This document shows, piece by piece, positions 20,847-29,800 of a stretch of 64,000 nt of DNA (the stretch's first letter is position 1; each line of letters begins with the position of its first letter). The position numbers were made by a program, and so were the translations under genes. The notes under the pieces are model-generated. The model saw only the letters and a program-made list of their open reading frames with translations. It ran no database searches and was not told the DNA's origin. The stretch covers positions 1,054,001 to 1,118,000 of the forward strand of contig NZ_CP048814.1 of the NCBI RefSeq assembly GCF_014217785.1, read 5' to 3'. The stretch is from Rhodococcus triatomae. Lineage in GTDB: Bacteria > Actinomycetota > Actinomycetes > Mycobacteriales > Mycobacteriaceae.

Positions 20847-22406
20847 GTGACGATGCTGTCGGATGCGCGCCCCAGTCCCCCCGGGCACGAGTCGTCGGTC
20901 ACCTCTCCCGCACCGCGGGTACCGCTGCCGGACTTCGGTCCGGTCGACCGTCTCCGCGGATGGATCGTCACCCTCTTCCTCACCGCGGTCGCCGCGATCA
21001 CCCGGTTCACGATGCTGAACTACCCGACCGATGCCGGCACCCCGGTCTTCGACGAGAAGCACTACGCGCCGCAGGGCTGGCAGGTACTCACCGGCGGCGG
21101 TATCGAGGACAACCCCGGCTACGGGCTGGTGGTCCACCCTCCGGTCGGCAAGCAGATGATCGCGATCGGCGAGGCGCTGTTCGGCTACAACGGCTGGGGC
21201 TGGCGATTCTCCGCCGCTGTCGCCGGAACGCTCCTGGTGCTGCTGGTGATTCGGATCGTCCGACGGCTGAGCCGGTCGACGCTGATCGGTGCGCTCGCCG
21301 GGATCCTGATGATCGCCGACGGGGTGACGTTCGTGTCGTCCCGCCTCGGAATGCTCGACATCTTCCTCGCGCTGTTCGTCGTCGCCGCCCTCGGCTGCCT
21401 CGTCGTCGACCGCGATCAAGTACGCGAACGCATGGCCCGGGTCCACGCCGAAGGACGGATCGCGGTCACCGACTGGGGTCCGCGGCTGGGTGTGCGCTGG
21501 TGGCGATTCGGGGCCGGGGTACTCCTGGGCCTGGCCTGCGGTACGAAGTGGTCCGGGGTCTACTTCATCGTCTTCTTCGGCCTCCTCAGCGTCGCGTTCG
21601 ACGTCTCCGCCCGACGCGCGTACGGGGTGCGACGGCCCTGGTTCGGCACCGCACTGCGCGACATCGGGCCTGCGCTGTACGCGCTCGTACTCGTCCCGCT
21701 CGGCGTCTACCTGGCGACGTACTGGGCGTGGTTCGCCAGCGAGGTCGGCGTGGACCGGCACGCGGTGGGCAACCAGATCGGTACCGACGGCACCTGGTCC
21801 TTCGTCCCGGACGCCCTGCGCTCGCTCTGGTACTACAGCGGCAACGTCCTGACGTTCCATTCCGGGCTCACGAACTCGGCCGGCAACGTACACCCGTGGG
21901 AGTCGAAACCGTGGACGTGGCCGATGGGGCTGCGGCCGATGCTCTACTACTTCGCCGACGGCGAGCAGGTCACCGGCTGCGACGCGTCGAGTTGCGTCAA
22001 GGCGATCATGCTGATCGGCACGCCGGCACTGTGGTGGCTCGCCGTCCCCATGCTGGCGTGGGCCCTGTGGCAGACCCTCGTCCGCCGCGACTGGCGTTAC
22101 GCCACGGTCCTCACCGGGTACGCCGCCGCCTACCTGCCGTGGTTCGCCACCCTCGACCGGCAGATGTACTACTTCTACGCGGTCGCGCTCGCCCCGTTCC
22201 TGGTGATGGGGATGGCGCTGGTGCTCGGCGACATTCTCGGGAAGGCGAACGCGTCCCTCGAGCGCCGTTCCACGGGGCTGCTCGCGGTGTGTCTCTACGT
22301 GGGCCTGGTCGTGGCCAACTTCGTCTGGCTCTGGCCGATACTCACCGCGTTGCCGATCACTCCGGAGACGTGGCAGCAACAGCTGTGGCTGCCCAGCTGG
22401 CGCTGA
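20847..22406 (+). CDS. pmt: Polyprenol-phosphate-mannose:protein mannosyltransferase
   Basis: GT39-type membrane glycosyltransferase that transfers mannose from polyprenyl phosphomannose to Ser/Thr of exported proteins. The 519-residue product has about ten hydrophobic segments. The catalytic acidic pair VFDEKHYAPQGWQ lies in the first large extracytoplasmic loop and HPPVGKQMIAIGEALFGYNGWGWR follows, both typical of actinobacterial Pmt. The start is GTG 20847 or ATG 20853. The position between rsmI and arcA matches M. tuberculosis (Rv1003-Rv1002c-Rv1001). Confidence 0.95.
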   Translation: MTMLSDARPSPPGHESSVTSPAPRVPLPDFGPVDRLRGWIVTLFLTAVAAITRFTMLNYPTDAGTPVFDEKHYAPQGWQVLTGGGIEDNPGYGLVVHPPVGKQMIAIGEALFGYNGWGWRFSAAVAGTLLVLLVIRIVRRLSRSTLIGALAGILMIADGVTFVSSRLGMLDIFLALFVVAALGCLVVDRDQVRERMARVHAEGRIAVTDWGPRLGVRWWRFGAGVLLGLACGTKWSGVYFIVFFGLLSVAFDVSARRAYGVRRPWFGTALRDIGPALYALVLVPLGVYLATYWAWFASEVGVDRHAVGNQIGTDGTWSFVPDALRSLWYYSGNVLTFHSGLTNSAGNVHPWESKPWTWPMGLRPMLYYFADGEQVTGCDASSCVKAIMLIGTPALWWLAVPMLAWALWQTLVRRDWRYATVLTGYAAAYLPWFATLDRQMYYFYAVALAPFLVMGMALVLGDILGKANASLERRSTGLLAVCLYVGLVVANFVWLWPILTALPITPETWQQQLWLPSWR

Positions 22407-22427
22407 CAGCCGTGGCGCCGGATCCGC

Positions 22428-22787
22428 TCATGCGCCTCGCAACGCCGCCGCGACCAGGTCGAGTACCTCGCTGTCCCGGAGTCCGAGAGCACGCAGGTCG
22501 CGGACCAGTTCCGTCGCGGCCCGCTCCGCACGGGCCCGGGTCGGGTCCCCCGCCGAGGCGATGAATGTGCCCTGCTTCCCCCGGGTTTCGATGACACCCG
22601 CCTCCGCCAGTTCGCGATAGGCCTTGGCGACGGTGTTCGGCGCGAGACCGATCTCCGCGGCCAGTGCCCGGACCGTCGGGATCTTGGTGCCCGCGATCAA
22701 CTGCCCGCCTCTCACCTGGGCGATGATCTGCAGCCGAAGCTGATCGAACGGGGCCTGCGGCGCACTGGGGTCGATCTGGATGTCCAC
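22428..22787 (-). CDS. GntR family regulator, short YtrA-like form
   Basis: A 119-residue protein: a winged helix (APFDQLRLQIIAQVRGGQLI, then ALAAEIGLAPNTVAKAYREL) followed by a short helical tail, without a large effector domain. This is the YtrA subgroup, which often controls ABC transporters. GTG at 22787 is selected because AGAGGTGA lies 6 bases upstream; starts further upstream would place the ribosome site inside the gene. It is convergent with pmt. It follows the NAD(P)-binding protein gene by 69 bp on the same strand. Confidence 0.88.
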   Translation of the reverse strand: MDIQIDPSAPQAPFDQLRLQIIAQVRGGQLIAGTKIPTVRALAAEIGLAPNTVAKAYRELAEAGVIETRGKQGTFIASAGDPTRARAERAATELVRDLRALGLRDSEVLDLVAAALRGA

Positions 22788-22856
22788 GCGGACGTCACCT
22801 CTCACCTCTCTCCGGCCGCGCACTCGACCGGATTCCGGGACGGTAGCGTGCTCGGG

Positions 22857-23558
22857 TCACAACTCGGCAACAGCCTCGTCGACGGGCGTCGATCCGGACG
22901 TGAGCACGAGGGTCTTGCCGATCGTGTTCGGTGCACCGATCAGTGCGAACACCACCGCGGCGACGTCTCCTCGCGAGACCTCCCCGGCGTCGGCGGGTGG
23001 TTCCGACAACGTGACCAGCCCGGTCGCGTCGGTGTCCTGCAGCCGACCGGGACGAAGGATCGTCCACTCCAGGCCGGTACGGCCACGCAGGTCGTCCTCG
23101 GCGGCCGTCTTGGCTCGCAGGTATGCGGCGAACACCTCGTCCGTGCCCTCGGGGATCGCCTCCCCCGCACCCATGGAACTGATCTGGACGAATCGGGGCA
23201 CGCCCGCCGCCTCGGCCGCATCCGCCAGAAGCACCGCGCCGGCACGGTCGACCGAGTCCTTGCGTGCAGCACCGCTTCCGGCGCCGGATCCCGCGGCGAA
23301 CACGGCCGCGTCGGCATGTCCGAGTGCGGCGACGACCTCGTCGACCTCGGCGTTCTCCAGATCGAGCACCACAGAGAGTGCACCGAACGCCTCCACCTCG
23401 TGTGCCTGAGCCGGATCGCGAATGAGCGCGACCGCCCGGTCTCCGTGGGCGGTGAGCGCTTTGATCAGATACCGGGCCACCTTTCCGTGCCCGCCGGCGA
23501 TCACGACCCGACGCGGCGCGATCTCCCGGTCCTCGACTGTCTCGATCTGCTCGGACAT
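22857..23558 (-). CDS. NAD(P)-binding atypical SDR
   Basis: A 233-residue Rossmann protein of the YwnB/NmrA-like atypical SDR type, with RRVVIAGGHGKVARYLIKAL at the N-terminus, VFAAGSGAGSG, and VQISSMGAGEA. A catalytic YxxxK is seen as YLRAK. Such proteins act as NAD(P)H-dependent reductases or redox sensors; the substrate is unknown. ATG at 23558 has a GGAG site 5 bases upstream. It diverges from the arsC-like gene. Confidence 0.87.
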   Translation of the reverse strand: MSEQIETVEDREIAPRRVVIAGGHGKVARYLIKALTAHGDRAVALIRDPAQAHEVEAFGALSVVLDLENAEVDEVVAALGHADAAVFAAGSGAGSGAARKDSVDRAGAVLLADAAEAAGVPRFVQISSMGAGEAIPEGTDEVFAAYLRAKTAAEDDLRGRTGLEWTILRPGRLQDTDATGLVTLSEPPADAGEVSRGDVAAVVFALIGAPNTIGKTLVLTSGSTPVDEAVAEL

Positions 23559-23634
23559 GGCGTCTCCTTCGATCCGGTCGGCCCCGTGCAGGGTGTACCC
23601 ACGAGACCACCGGAACACACCGCATCGCCGGGCC

Positions 23635-23668
23635 GCGGACGTCACTGCACAGCGGACGTCACGGCACA
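23635..23668 (+). repeat. 17-bp tandem repeat abutting a start codon
   Basis: GCGGACGTCACTGCACA (23635-23651) is repeated with one change at 23652-23668 and ends exactly at the ATG of the next gene, leaving no ribosome site there. Confidence 0.8.
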
Positions 23669-24076
23669 ATGGACTCCGTGACCGACCAGACGACAGCGAC
23701 CGACCAGACGACAGCGACCGACCATTCGACACCGACCGACACGGTGATCTACCACAACCCCCGCTGCAACACCTCCCGCACCGCCCTGGCCGCACTGCGC
23801 GAGGCGGGGATCGAACCGACGGTGATCAAGTACCTCGACACACCGCCGACCCGCGACGAACTGCGTTCCCTCCTCGAGGCTGCCGGCCTGAAGCCGAGCG
23901 AGGCGGTCCGTCGCAGGGAATCGGTGTTCCGCGAACTGGGGCTCGGCGACGCCACCGAGGACGAGATCCTGGACGCGATGGCGGCGAACCCGATTCTTAT
24001 CGAGCGCCCGATCGTCGTCACCGCCAAGGGCACGGTGCTGGCGCGTCCGGCGACCAGGGTCGACGACGTCCTCTGA
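23669..24076 (+). CDS. arsC: ArsC/Spx-family arsenate reductase-like protein
   Basis: Thioredoxin-fold protein of the glutaredoxin-dependent arsenate reductase family. The domain starts near residue 25 with TVIYHNPRCNTSRTALAAL, where the Cys of NPRC is catalytic, and continues with YLDTPPTRDEL and NPILIERPIVV. Ahead of it lies a 24-residue Thr/Asp-rich tail encoded by 18-bp tandem repeats. ATG 23669 and GTG 23678 are both possible. Single chromosomal copies without other ars genes are often YffB-like proteins of uncertain substrate, so arsenate reduction is plausible, not shown. Confidence 0.9.
   Translation: MDSVTDQTTATDQTTATDHSTPTDTVIYHNPRCNTSRTALAALREAGIEPTVIKYLDTPPTRDELRSLLEAAGLKPSEAVRRRESVFRELGLGDATEDEILDAMAANPILIERPIVVTAKGTVLARPATRVDDVL
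23681..23734 (+). repeat. In-frame 18-bp tandem repeat in the arsC-like gene
   Basis: Two identical copies of ACCGACCAGACGACAGCG and a third diverged copy encode TDQTTA, TDQTTA and TDHSTP before the conserved domain. Because the unit is 18 bp, copy-number change would keep the frame. Confidence 0.85.
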
Positions 24077-24097
24077 CCGACCGGTCCTCCGGGTCCG

Positions 24098-25363
24098 TCA
24101 GGACGGCTCGCTCGCCGGGGTGAGTGAGTCCCTGGCCACCGGACACGACATGCAGCGGGGCCCGCCCCGGCCGGACCCGAGTTCCGAACCCGCGATCCGC
24201 AGGACCTCGATCCCGGAATCCTCGAGGCGGGCGTTGGTCTCGACGTTGCGCTCGTAGGCGACCACGACGCCGGGGGCGAGCGCGAGGGTGTTGTTCCCGT
24301 CGTCCCATTGCTCACGTTCGGCGGTCACGTGGTCGAGCCCGGTGTCGATCACGCGCAGCTTTCCGATGCCCATCGCCTCGGCGGCGGCGACGAGGAACGG
24401 TTCCGCACCACGGATGCTCACCGAGCCCGACTCGTCTCGCCGGATCGTGAAGGCACACAGGGTGTCCTGCACCGCCGGATACATCACGACGGCGTCGACG
24501 TCGACCATCGTGCACACCGTGTCCAGATGCATCGTGGCCCGAGCCTGCGCGATCGGCACCACCAGCACCGTGTGGGCGAGGCCGTCGTCGAACACACTGC
24601 GCGCCAGAGCCTCCGCGCCGGCCGGTGTGGTGCGCTCCCCCACACCGACCGCGAGAACCCCCGGGCCGAGGAGCAGGACGTCACCGCCCTCCACCGGCGC
24701 GGTATGGGATTCGTAGGCACGCCGCGCACCGCGGAACCGGGGATGGTGGGCGTAGATCAGATCGGTCAACGACGTCTCCCGGGCGCGGGCGGGCATCGCC
24801 AGGGAGGTGATCGCCACGCGGGGACCGATCCAGAAGGACGAGTCGCGCGTGAACAACAGATTCGGCAGCGGGTCGATGACGAAATCCGCGCCGTGGTGCA
24901 TCCTGCGCACCAGTGACGAGGATGCGGCGGCCACCGGCAGCTCGTCGAACGTCATCCCCGCGGTGAGGACCAGCGACAGGTCCGCGGCGGGCAGACCGCG
25001 CAGGTAGCCCGCCAGATCCTCCGCCAGCGCATGGCCCAGACGGCGAGGATCGACGGCAGCGGCGATCCCCTGCATCCGCGCCGCCCCACTCGCCACCAAC
25101 GCCTCGGTGAGCAGGTCGGAGAGCAACAGCACCTCGACGCCGCGTCCACGCAGGACGTCCGCGAAGGCGTCGTGCTCCTCCTGGGCGCGGCCCACCCACG
25201 GCAGACCGTCGAAGAGCAGCTGGTCGTTGTTGCGGGGAGTCAGGCGCTCGAGTTCCGCGCCGGGGCGATGCAGGAGCACGGTGCGCAGGACACCGACCTC
25301 CGAATCCACGCCGTACGTCGGCGGTGCGCCACGTCCCGGCGCGGGCGATCCCGAGTCCGTCAT
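24098..25363 (-). CDS. arcA: Arginine deiminase
   Basis: Converts arginine to citrulline and ammonia. The 421-residue product has the guanidino-modifying fold: [52 protein letters not shown] with the catalytic His and Asp, and the nucleophile Cys in [16 protein letters not shown] at 25363 is used since homology begins there. No arcB or arcC is adjacent, so it probably serves arginine catabolism or acid tolerance alone. It is divergent from soxR, 119 bp from the SoxR box. Confidence 0.96.
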   Translation of the reverse strand: MTDSGSPAPGRGAPPTYGVDSEVGVLRTVLLHRPGAELERLTPRNNDQLLFDGLPWVGRAQEEHDAFADVLRGRGVEVLLLSDLLTEALVASGAARMQGIAAAVDPRRLGHALAEDLAGYLRGLPAADLSLVLTAGMTFDELPVAAASSSLVRRMHHGADFVIDPLPNLLFTRDSSFWIGPRVAITSLAMPARARETSLTDLIYAHHPRFRGARRAYESHTAPVEGGDVLLLGPGVLAVGVGERTTPAGAEALARSVFDDGLAHTVLVVPIAQARATMHLDTVCTMVDVDAVVMYPAVQDTLCAFTIRRDESGSVSIRGAEPFLVAAAEAMGIGKLRVIDTGLDHVTAEREQWDDGNNTLALAPGVVVAYERNVETNARLEDSGIEVLRIAGSELGSGRGGPRCMSCPVARDSLTPASEPS

Positions 25364-25482
25364 GTACCAACGGTAGATCCGACGGTGCCCTGCGGCATCT
25401 CGGACACACCGCCGACCCTCACACCGCGTCCCGAACCCGACACACCCACTACCCTCGACAGCATCCTCCACCGATGTCGATA

Positions 25483-25502
25483 ACCTCTACTAATATCGAG
25501 GT
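25483..25502 (+). promoter_or_regulatory. SoxR operator (soxbox)
   Basis: ACCTCTACTAATATCGAGGT keeps the exact ACCTC...GAGGT arms and 10-bp centre of the classical SoxR site (arms CCTC/GAGG). It lies 58 bp before the soxR start, within an AT-rich stretch, fitting an autoregulated MerR-type promoter. Confidence 0.8.
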
Positions 25503-25560
25503 TCGCGACGTGCCCCGGACCCGGTCACGTCGACAGTCACCGGCGACCGTGGAGGTAGCG

Positions 25561-26025
25561 ATGGAGATGCCGGAGTGGAAGGCCAAGGAGCTCACCCCCG
25601 GCCAGCTGTCCGAGCGGAGCGGGGTCGCGGTCTCGGCCCTGCACTTCTACGAGCGCGAGGGGCTCATCTCCAGCCGGCGCACAAGCGGCAACCAGCGCCG
25701 GTACCGGCGGGACACGCTGCGCCGGGTCGCCTTCATCCGGATCTCGCAACGAGTCGGGATCCCCCTCGCCGAGATCCGCGATGCACTCGCCACCCTCCCC
25801 GACGGTCGTACTCCCACCCGCAAGGACTGGGAACGCCTGTCCACGGCATGGCACACGGATCTGGACCGTCGCATCGAGCAACTGATCCGGCTGCGCGACA
25901 ATCTCACCGGCTGTATCGGATGCGGCTGCCTCTCGTTGGGAAGCTGCGCGCTGGTCAATACGCACGACCGACTCGGCGAACTCGGCCCGGGAGCGCGCAC
26001 CTTCGACGTGGAGTACACCGACTGA
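25561..26025 (+). CDS. soxR: Redox-sensitive MerR regulator SoxR
   Basis: MerR family protein of 154 residues. It has a winged helix ([26 protein letters not shown]), a dimerisation helix, and the 2Fe-2S ligand cluster [12 protein letters not shown] near residue 122. SoxR senses redox-cycling compounds through oxidation of this cluster. ATG 25561 is preceded by GGAGG at ideal spacing. Actinobacterial SoxR proteins usually regulate a few oxygenases or exporters; apart from its own promoter, no adjacent gene shows a SoxR site. It ends 4 bp from the convergent DUF2505 gene. Confidence 0.96.
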   Translation: MEMPEWKAKELTPGQLSERSGVAVSALHFYEREGLISSRRTSGNQRRYRRDTLRRVAFIRISQRVGIPLAEIRDALATLPDGRTPTRKDWERLSTAWHTDLDRRIEQLIRLRDNLTGCIGCGCLSLGSCALVNTHDRLGELGPGARTFDVEYTD

Positions 26026-26029
26026 CCGG

Positions 26030-26518
26030 TCACTCGCGAGCGAGCCACTCCTCGATCGCATCTCGATCACGGGTGACCATGTCCGCCACCATCTTCCGCA
26101 CCATCACCTCGATCTGGCCACCGATCAGCGGGATCTTCACCGCCACCGAACCGGTGGCCCGCAGCTCGGCTCCTCCCCCGGCCGGTGCGAGTCGGAGAGC
26201 GCCGTCGATGGCCACGGGAATGCCGGTCGCCCGGGCCGTCACGGTGCCCGCCACGCGATCTCCGTCCAGCGGACCCCAGACGTCGACCCGCTCGGCGGTG
26301 ATCTCACCCGACACGACCTTGCGCACCACGGACGGCAGCCCGTCCGCCCCGATTCTGTCCCGCACCGTGATCCCGAAGGCGCCGGGGACCGGATCGAGCT
26401 CGTACTTCTCCGGCACCTCGGCGAACCGCCGCCGCCAGTAGTCGGGGTCGGTGATCACCGCATACGCGATGTCCACGGGGCAGCTGAGCTGCTCGGAGAA
26501 CTCGAACGTCTTGGGCAT
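26030..26518 (-). CDS. DUF2505 (SRPBCC-like) protein
   Basis: A 162-residue protein whose start, MPKTFEFSEQLSCPVDIAYA, and pattern YWRRRFAEVP match the DUF2505 family, a START/Bet v1-like fold common in mycolic-acid actinobacteria. Function unknown, perhaps lipid or hydrophobic ligand binding. ATG at 26518; the stop abuts that of soxR, so the two are convergent with almost no gap and no visible terminator. Confidence 0.85.
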   Translation of the reverse strand: MPKTFEFSEQLSCPVDIAYAVITDPDYWRRRFAEVPEKYELDPVPGAFGITVRDRIGADGLPSVVRKVVSGEITAERVDVWGPLDGDRVAGTVTARATGIPVAIDGALRLAPAGGGAELRATGSVAVKIPLIGGQIEVMVRKMVADMVTRDRDAIEEWLARE

Positions 26519-26579
26519 GAAGAACAGCCTAAGCGGCGGACGGGCCCCGCTCGTCGCGAAGCCCGCCCGCCGCCCGCGC

Positions 26580-27698
26580 CTACTTCTCGGACACGGCCAG
26601 CAGATGGAATGCCGTCTGTCCGGCCACACCGAAATTGTCGTCCGACACCACCACGAGGCTGCGGCGGCCGTCCGGAAGCCTCGGCCCCCAGGTCATGCCC
26701 TCGACACACTGCGGATCGACACCCGCCGAAGCGAAGTCGAAGAGCAACCTCTTGTCCATCCGCACCGTGTCCGGCGACACCGCGAATTCCCCGGCCACGT
26801 TCTCCGCCTCCGCGGTGGAGGTCTCGTAGATCCGGCCGGTGAACAGTCCGGTCTCCGGGAACAGACTGCGTTCGAGTGTGAGATAGCTGCGGTCGCCGAC
26901 CGCGAGCACCTCGGATACCCCGGTCGCCTGCGGCAGCGCTCCCGGAGCGACCCGGTCCACCGGATAGATGTACTCACCGAGGACGGCGCCGCTGCCGCGA
27001 TCGATCTCGAGCAACCGAGCCGGACTCTCGACGTCCGGGCCGGCTTCCGGCCCGTCCTGTACGAGAGCGTTCTCGGTGACCGCGACCACCGCGGCACCGT
27101 CTCGCACCAGATCCATCGCCTCGAATCCCAGGTTGTCCCGAATCCCGGACACCAGACCGCCACTCTCGTCCAGCCGGGGCGTATACGCATCTGGCAGCGG
27201 GACCTCTGTGCGATACCCGCCGTCGAGGCCCGCTTCTCGGACGAACCCCGCCAGGCCGGCCTGCGCCTCACCCTCGCTGGTGTAGAGGACACCGTCAGCG
27301 CCGGGAGCCCAGCGCACGGACTCGGTGTCCGCCGAGCGTGGCGGGAAAGGCGCTCCGTCCCGATCGAGCAGATCGATCCGCGTCAGGAATTGCGGTTCAC
27401 CGAGAACACCGTCGTCGATCGGCAGCGACAGCGTGTACATCCGCACCGGTCCGACCTCACCGCGGTCATCGCTGATCACGACGAACCCGGCCTCGGGGGT
27501 GTAGTCGATGCCCGAGAGTCCGCCGACAGGGACCCCGTCCAGTGCAGTTCCCGGAGGAAGGATCAGCGTGTCCAGGTGGTCGATCCGGCCGACACGGTCG
27601 TCACCCACCCCGCTGCCCGTGGAACCCGCATCGAGCGAGCCGATACCGAACGGGAGCACGGACAGCAGAACCGTGACCAGAATGCGAGAGGTCGACAT
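26580..27698 (-). CDS. Secreted esterase-like phytase-family protein
   Basis: A 372-residue protein with an N-terminal signal segment (MSTSRILVTVLLSVLPFGIG) and a propeller-type 'esterase-like activity of phytase' domain. Typical patterns are GLSGIDYTPEAGFVVISDD, DTESVRWAPG, GFEAMDL, LLEIDRGSGAVLGEYIYPVD and KRLLFDF...CVEGMTWGPRL. Its substrate is unknown; homologues hydrolyse phosphate or carboxyl esters outside the cell. It lies 12 bp after the tyrosine phosphatase gene on the same strand, so both exported phosphoester-active proteins form an operon. Confidence 0.87.
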   Translation of the reverse strand: MSTSRILVTVLLSVLPFGIGSLDAGSTGSGVGDDRVGRIDHLDTLILPPGTALDGVPVGGLSGIDYTPEAGFVVISDDRGEVGPVRMYTLSLPIDDGVLGEPQFLTRIDLLDRDGAPFPPRSADTESVRWAPGADGVLYTSEGEAQAGLAGFVREAGLDGGYRTEVPLPDAYTPRLDESGGLVSGIRDNLGFEAMDLVRDGAAVVAVTENALVQDGPEAGPDVESPARLLEIDRGSGAVLGEYIYPVDRVAPGALPQATGVSEVLAVGDRSYLTLERSLFPETGLFTGRIYETSTAEAENVAGEFAVSPDTVRMDKRLLFDFASAGVDPQCVEGMTWGPRLPDGRRSLVVVSDDNFGVAGQTAFHLLAVSEK

Positions 27699-27710
27699 GC
27701 GAGCCCTTTC

Positions 27711-28625
27711 TCAGCCGAGAAGCTTGTGCCTCAACGCGTCCAGGGTGTCGGTGCTCAGGCCCAGTCCCTCGGTCAGGTACGCATCCACGGACCCGTACCG
27801 GGCGTCGATCTCGTCGAGACCGGCTTGCAGGTAGCTGTCCTCGACACCGAGAAGGGGCTCGAACAGAATCGCTGCTTCCTCACCCTGGGTGGCGGCGATG
27901 TGCGCACGCGTCTTCGCGGCCCACTCCCGGTTGTACTCGTTGGTGAGCAGGTAGTCCTGCACGATCGTCGCGCGGTCGACACCCGCGAGGGACAGCAACA
28001 GCATCGACGTCCACCCGGTACGGTCCTTGCCCGCCGTGCAGTGGAACACCTGCCGTCCGTCGTTCTGGGCGAGTTCGGTGAGGAGACGAGTGAACCCGGC
28101 GCGCTCGGCGTCCCCGGCCACGAATGCACGGTTCATGTCCCGCATCATGTTCCGCGAGTCCTCGACGGAACCGATCTGGTCGATCATGTCCGCGATGTTC
28201 CCGGAGAGGATCGGGATACGGACGTATTCCACGCCCGCGGGCAGCCGATCCGGCTTCTCGGCGACCTCGTCGTCCGCGCGCAGGTCGTAGACGGCTGCCA
28301 GGCCGAGACGTTCGAGCGCCGCCAGGTCCGCGTCGTCCGGCACGATCGTGTCGGCTCGGTAGAGCACTCCCTTGTTCAGGTGGGTACCGCCGTGTCCGAC
28401 GTAGCCGGACCCGGTTCCCGCCACATCCCGGAAATTCGGGACGCTCGCCAGCCGGGGCGCGTCCGGGGCCGGTATCCCCAGGCTGCCGAACGAGAGCGAC
28501 CCCAGATCGAGTACGGGAGGTAGCGGTGGCGCCGGGGGCTGAGCCTGCGCGACTCCGGTGGTCACGGCTCCGAGCAGGGCGCTCGTCACGACGGCGGCGG
28601 CGAGGGTGGTCCGGGTTCGATTCAT
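27711..28625 (-). CDS. Secreted tyrosine/serine phosphatase (PtpB-like)
   Basis: A 304-residue protein with a cleavable signal peptide (ending VAQAQP) and a Pro-rich linker. The phosphatase domain begins VPNFRDVAGTGSG and has LYRADTI, VYDLRADDEV and the P-loop HCTAGKDRTGWTS with the catalytic Cys. This is the MptpB/LipA-like dual-specificity family, which includes exported phosphatases of M. tuberculosis. ATG at 28625. Two strong hairpins upstream separate it from the amine operon. Confidence 0.93.
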   Translation of the reverse strand: MNRTRTTLAAAVVTSALLGAVTTGVAQAQPPAPPLPPVLDLGSLSFGSLGIPAPDAPRLASVPNFRDVAGTGSGYVGHGGTHLNKGVLYRADTIVPDDADLAALERLGLAAVYDLRADDEVAEKPDRLPAGVEYVRIPILSGNIADMIDQIGSVEDSRNMMRDMNRAFVAGDAERAGFTRLLTELAQNDGRQVFHCTAGKDRTGWTSMLLLSLAGVDRATIVQDYLLTNEYNREWAAKTRAHIAATQGEEAAILFEPLLGVEDSYLQAGLDEIDARYGSVDAYLTEGLGLSTDTLDALRHKLLG

Positions 28626-28747
28626 CGTGCACCTTCCGAATGTGGGGTATGCCACACGGAAGGTAGAGCGGGGTGTTCGCCCAGCGCGCCGGGTTCTCCC
28701 GCCCAATGGAACACCGGGAACCGAACAGAATCGGCAGCCGCACAACG

Positions 28748-28799
28748 ATTCGGCAGCCACGCGGCGAATATGACCCTGTTCGCCGTGCGGCTGCCGAAT
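28748..28799 (-). terminator. Terminator hairpin after the amine dehydrogenase operon
   Basis: Arms of 21 bp beginning ATTCGGCAGCC pair except for a 3-base internal mismatch, around a 10-base loop. It lies about 50 bp downstream of the mauF-like stop and upstream of the phosphatase gene. Confidence 0.7.
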
Positions 28800-28821
28800 G
28801 CCTGTGCGGGTGTTCTCAGCA

Positions 28822-28856
28822 GGTCTGATCCGGTCCGGTCCGGTCCGGATCAGACC
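28822..28856 (-). terminator. Hairpin overlapping the mauF-like stop codon
   Basis: GGTCTGATCCGG and CCGGATCAGACC form perfect 12-bp arms around an 11-base loop made of TCCGG repeats. The right arm covers the stop codon at 28850-28852. Confidence 0.6.
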
Positions 28857-29704
28857 AGGACGGCCACTGCAGCGAACGCGGCCAGCCCCACCAGCACCGC
28901 GCCGGTCAGCGTCTGCACCCGACGGTCGACCACGCACATCGCCGACAGGAAGCCGGGCATCGAGCCGCCACGACGCGTGTGGACGACGGCCAGCAGGCTC
29001 GGCATGCACCGGCCCAGCGATACGAGGGTGAACAGCGCGGCGCCCCACAGCGGAGACCCGGCAGCCACCACTCCCAGCACGAGCAGGTAGTACGCGCTGG
29101 AGCGGATGAAGATCACGAAGCCGGGGCCGATCATCGCACCGAACAGCAGCGACACCTTCCACGGCTGCATGGATCGGCGCAGCTCACGGGGCAGCTGACG
29201 CCGACGCATCGGCGTCGGCATCCGCACCAGGCCCAACTCGTGCAGCCCGTACGCGAAGGCCAGGGCCGCCCAGACCACCAGCGCCGCGGACAGGGACATC
29301 CACCCGGCGGCGACCGCGCCGAACGCGCCGAGCAACGCGCCGGTCGGGGCTCCCGTCGCGACGGAACCGAGGGCGTGCCAGCCGAGTCGGCGGACCGGCG
29401 TCGAGGCCCCCTCGCGATCGGGCTGCTTGGGCGCCGCCACGACACCGGCGACCGACATCCCGCACGTCGACCAGTTGGCGGCGAGCGCGGTCACCGATCC
29501 CGCCCCGACGAGGGAAGCAGTGAGCGCCGCCGCCGTGGTCGGGGCGGTGAGAGCGGCGGCCCCTGCGCCCAGCAGGCCCGCCCCCACGACGAGTACCGCC
29601 CGCGCCGAGGCGGGAACCGCGGCGGCGAGGCCGGGCCGGATGTCAGGGAGGTCGGTGGCCAGGGGTGGGTGGGACAGCGCTCGGGGTGGCAGAACTGTGG
29701 TCAT
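28850..29704 (-). CDS. mauF: MauF-like polytopic membrane protein
   Basis: A 284-residue protein with about six to seven hydrophobic segments and a Cys at WSTCGMSVAGVVA, then SLLFGAMIGPGFVIFIRSSAYYLLVL and SLGRCMPSLLAVVHTR. The layout is that of MauF, a CcdA/DsbD-like membrane protein needed for amine dehydrogenase maturation. It is the last gene of the mau operon, 96 bp after the second cupredoxin. The family call leans on context as well as on the sequence. Confidence 0.7.
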   Translation of the reverse strand: MTTVLPPRALSHPPLATDLPDIRPGLAAAVPASARAVLVVGAGLLGAGAAALTAPTTAAALTASLVGAGSVTALAANWSTCGMSVAGVVAAPKQPDREGASTPVRRLGWHALGSVATGAPTGALLGAFGAVAAGWMSLSAALVVWAALAFAYGLHELGLVRMPTPMRRRQLPRELRRSMQPWKVSLLFGAMIGPGFVIFIRSSAYYLLVLGVVAAGSPLWGAALFTLVSLGRCMPSLLAVVHTRRGGSMPGFLSAMCVVDRRVQTLTGAVLVGLAAFAAVAVLV

Positions 29705-29800
29705 GGGAATCTCCTCCGAAGATGTTGTCGATGTGGGACTTCCGGCCGCGGAGGCCGGTCTCGGCGGGCACCTCGTGCCCGGTGGCGGGTCGGTGGCGGG

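Noticed and set aside
25473-25560. Earlier ATG for soxR at 25473
   Set aside because: It lies upstream of the SoxR operator and would translate through the promoter; ATG 25561 has an ideal ribosome site.
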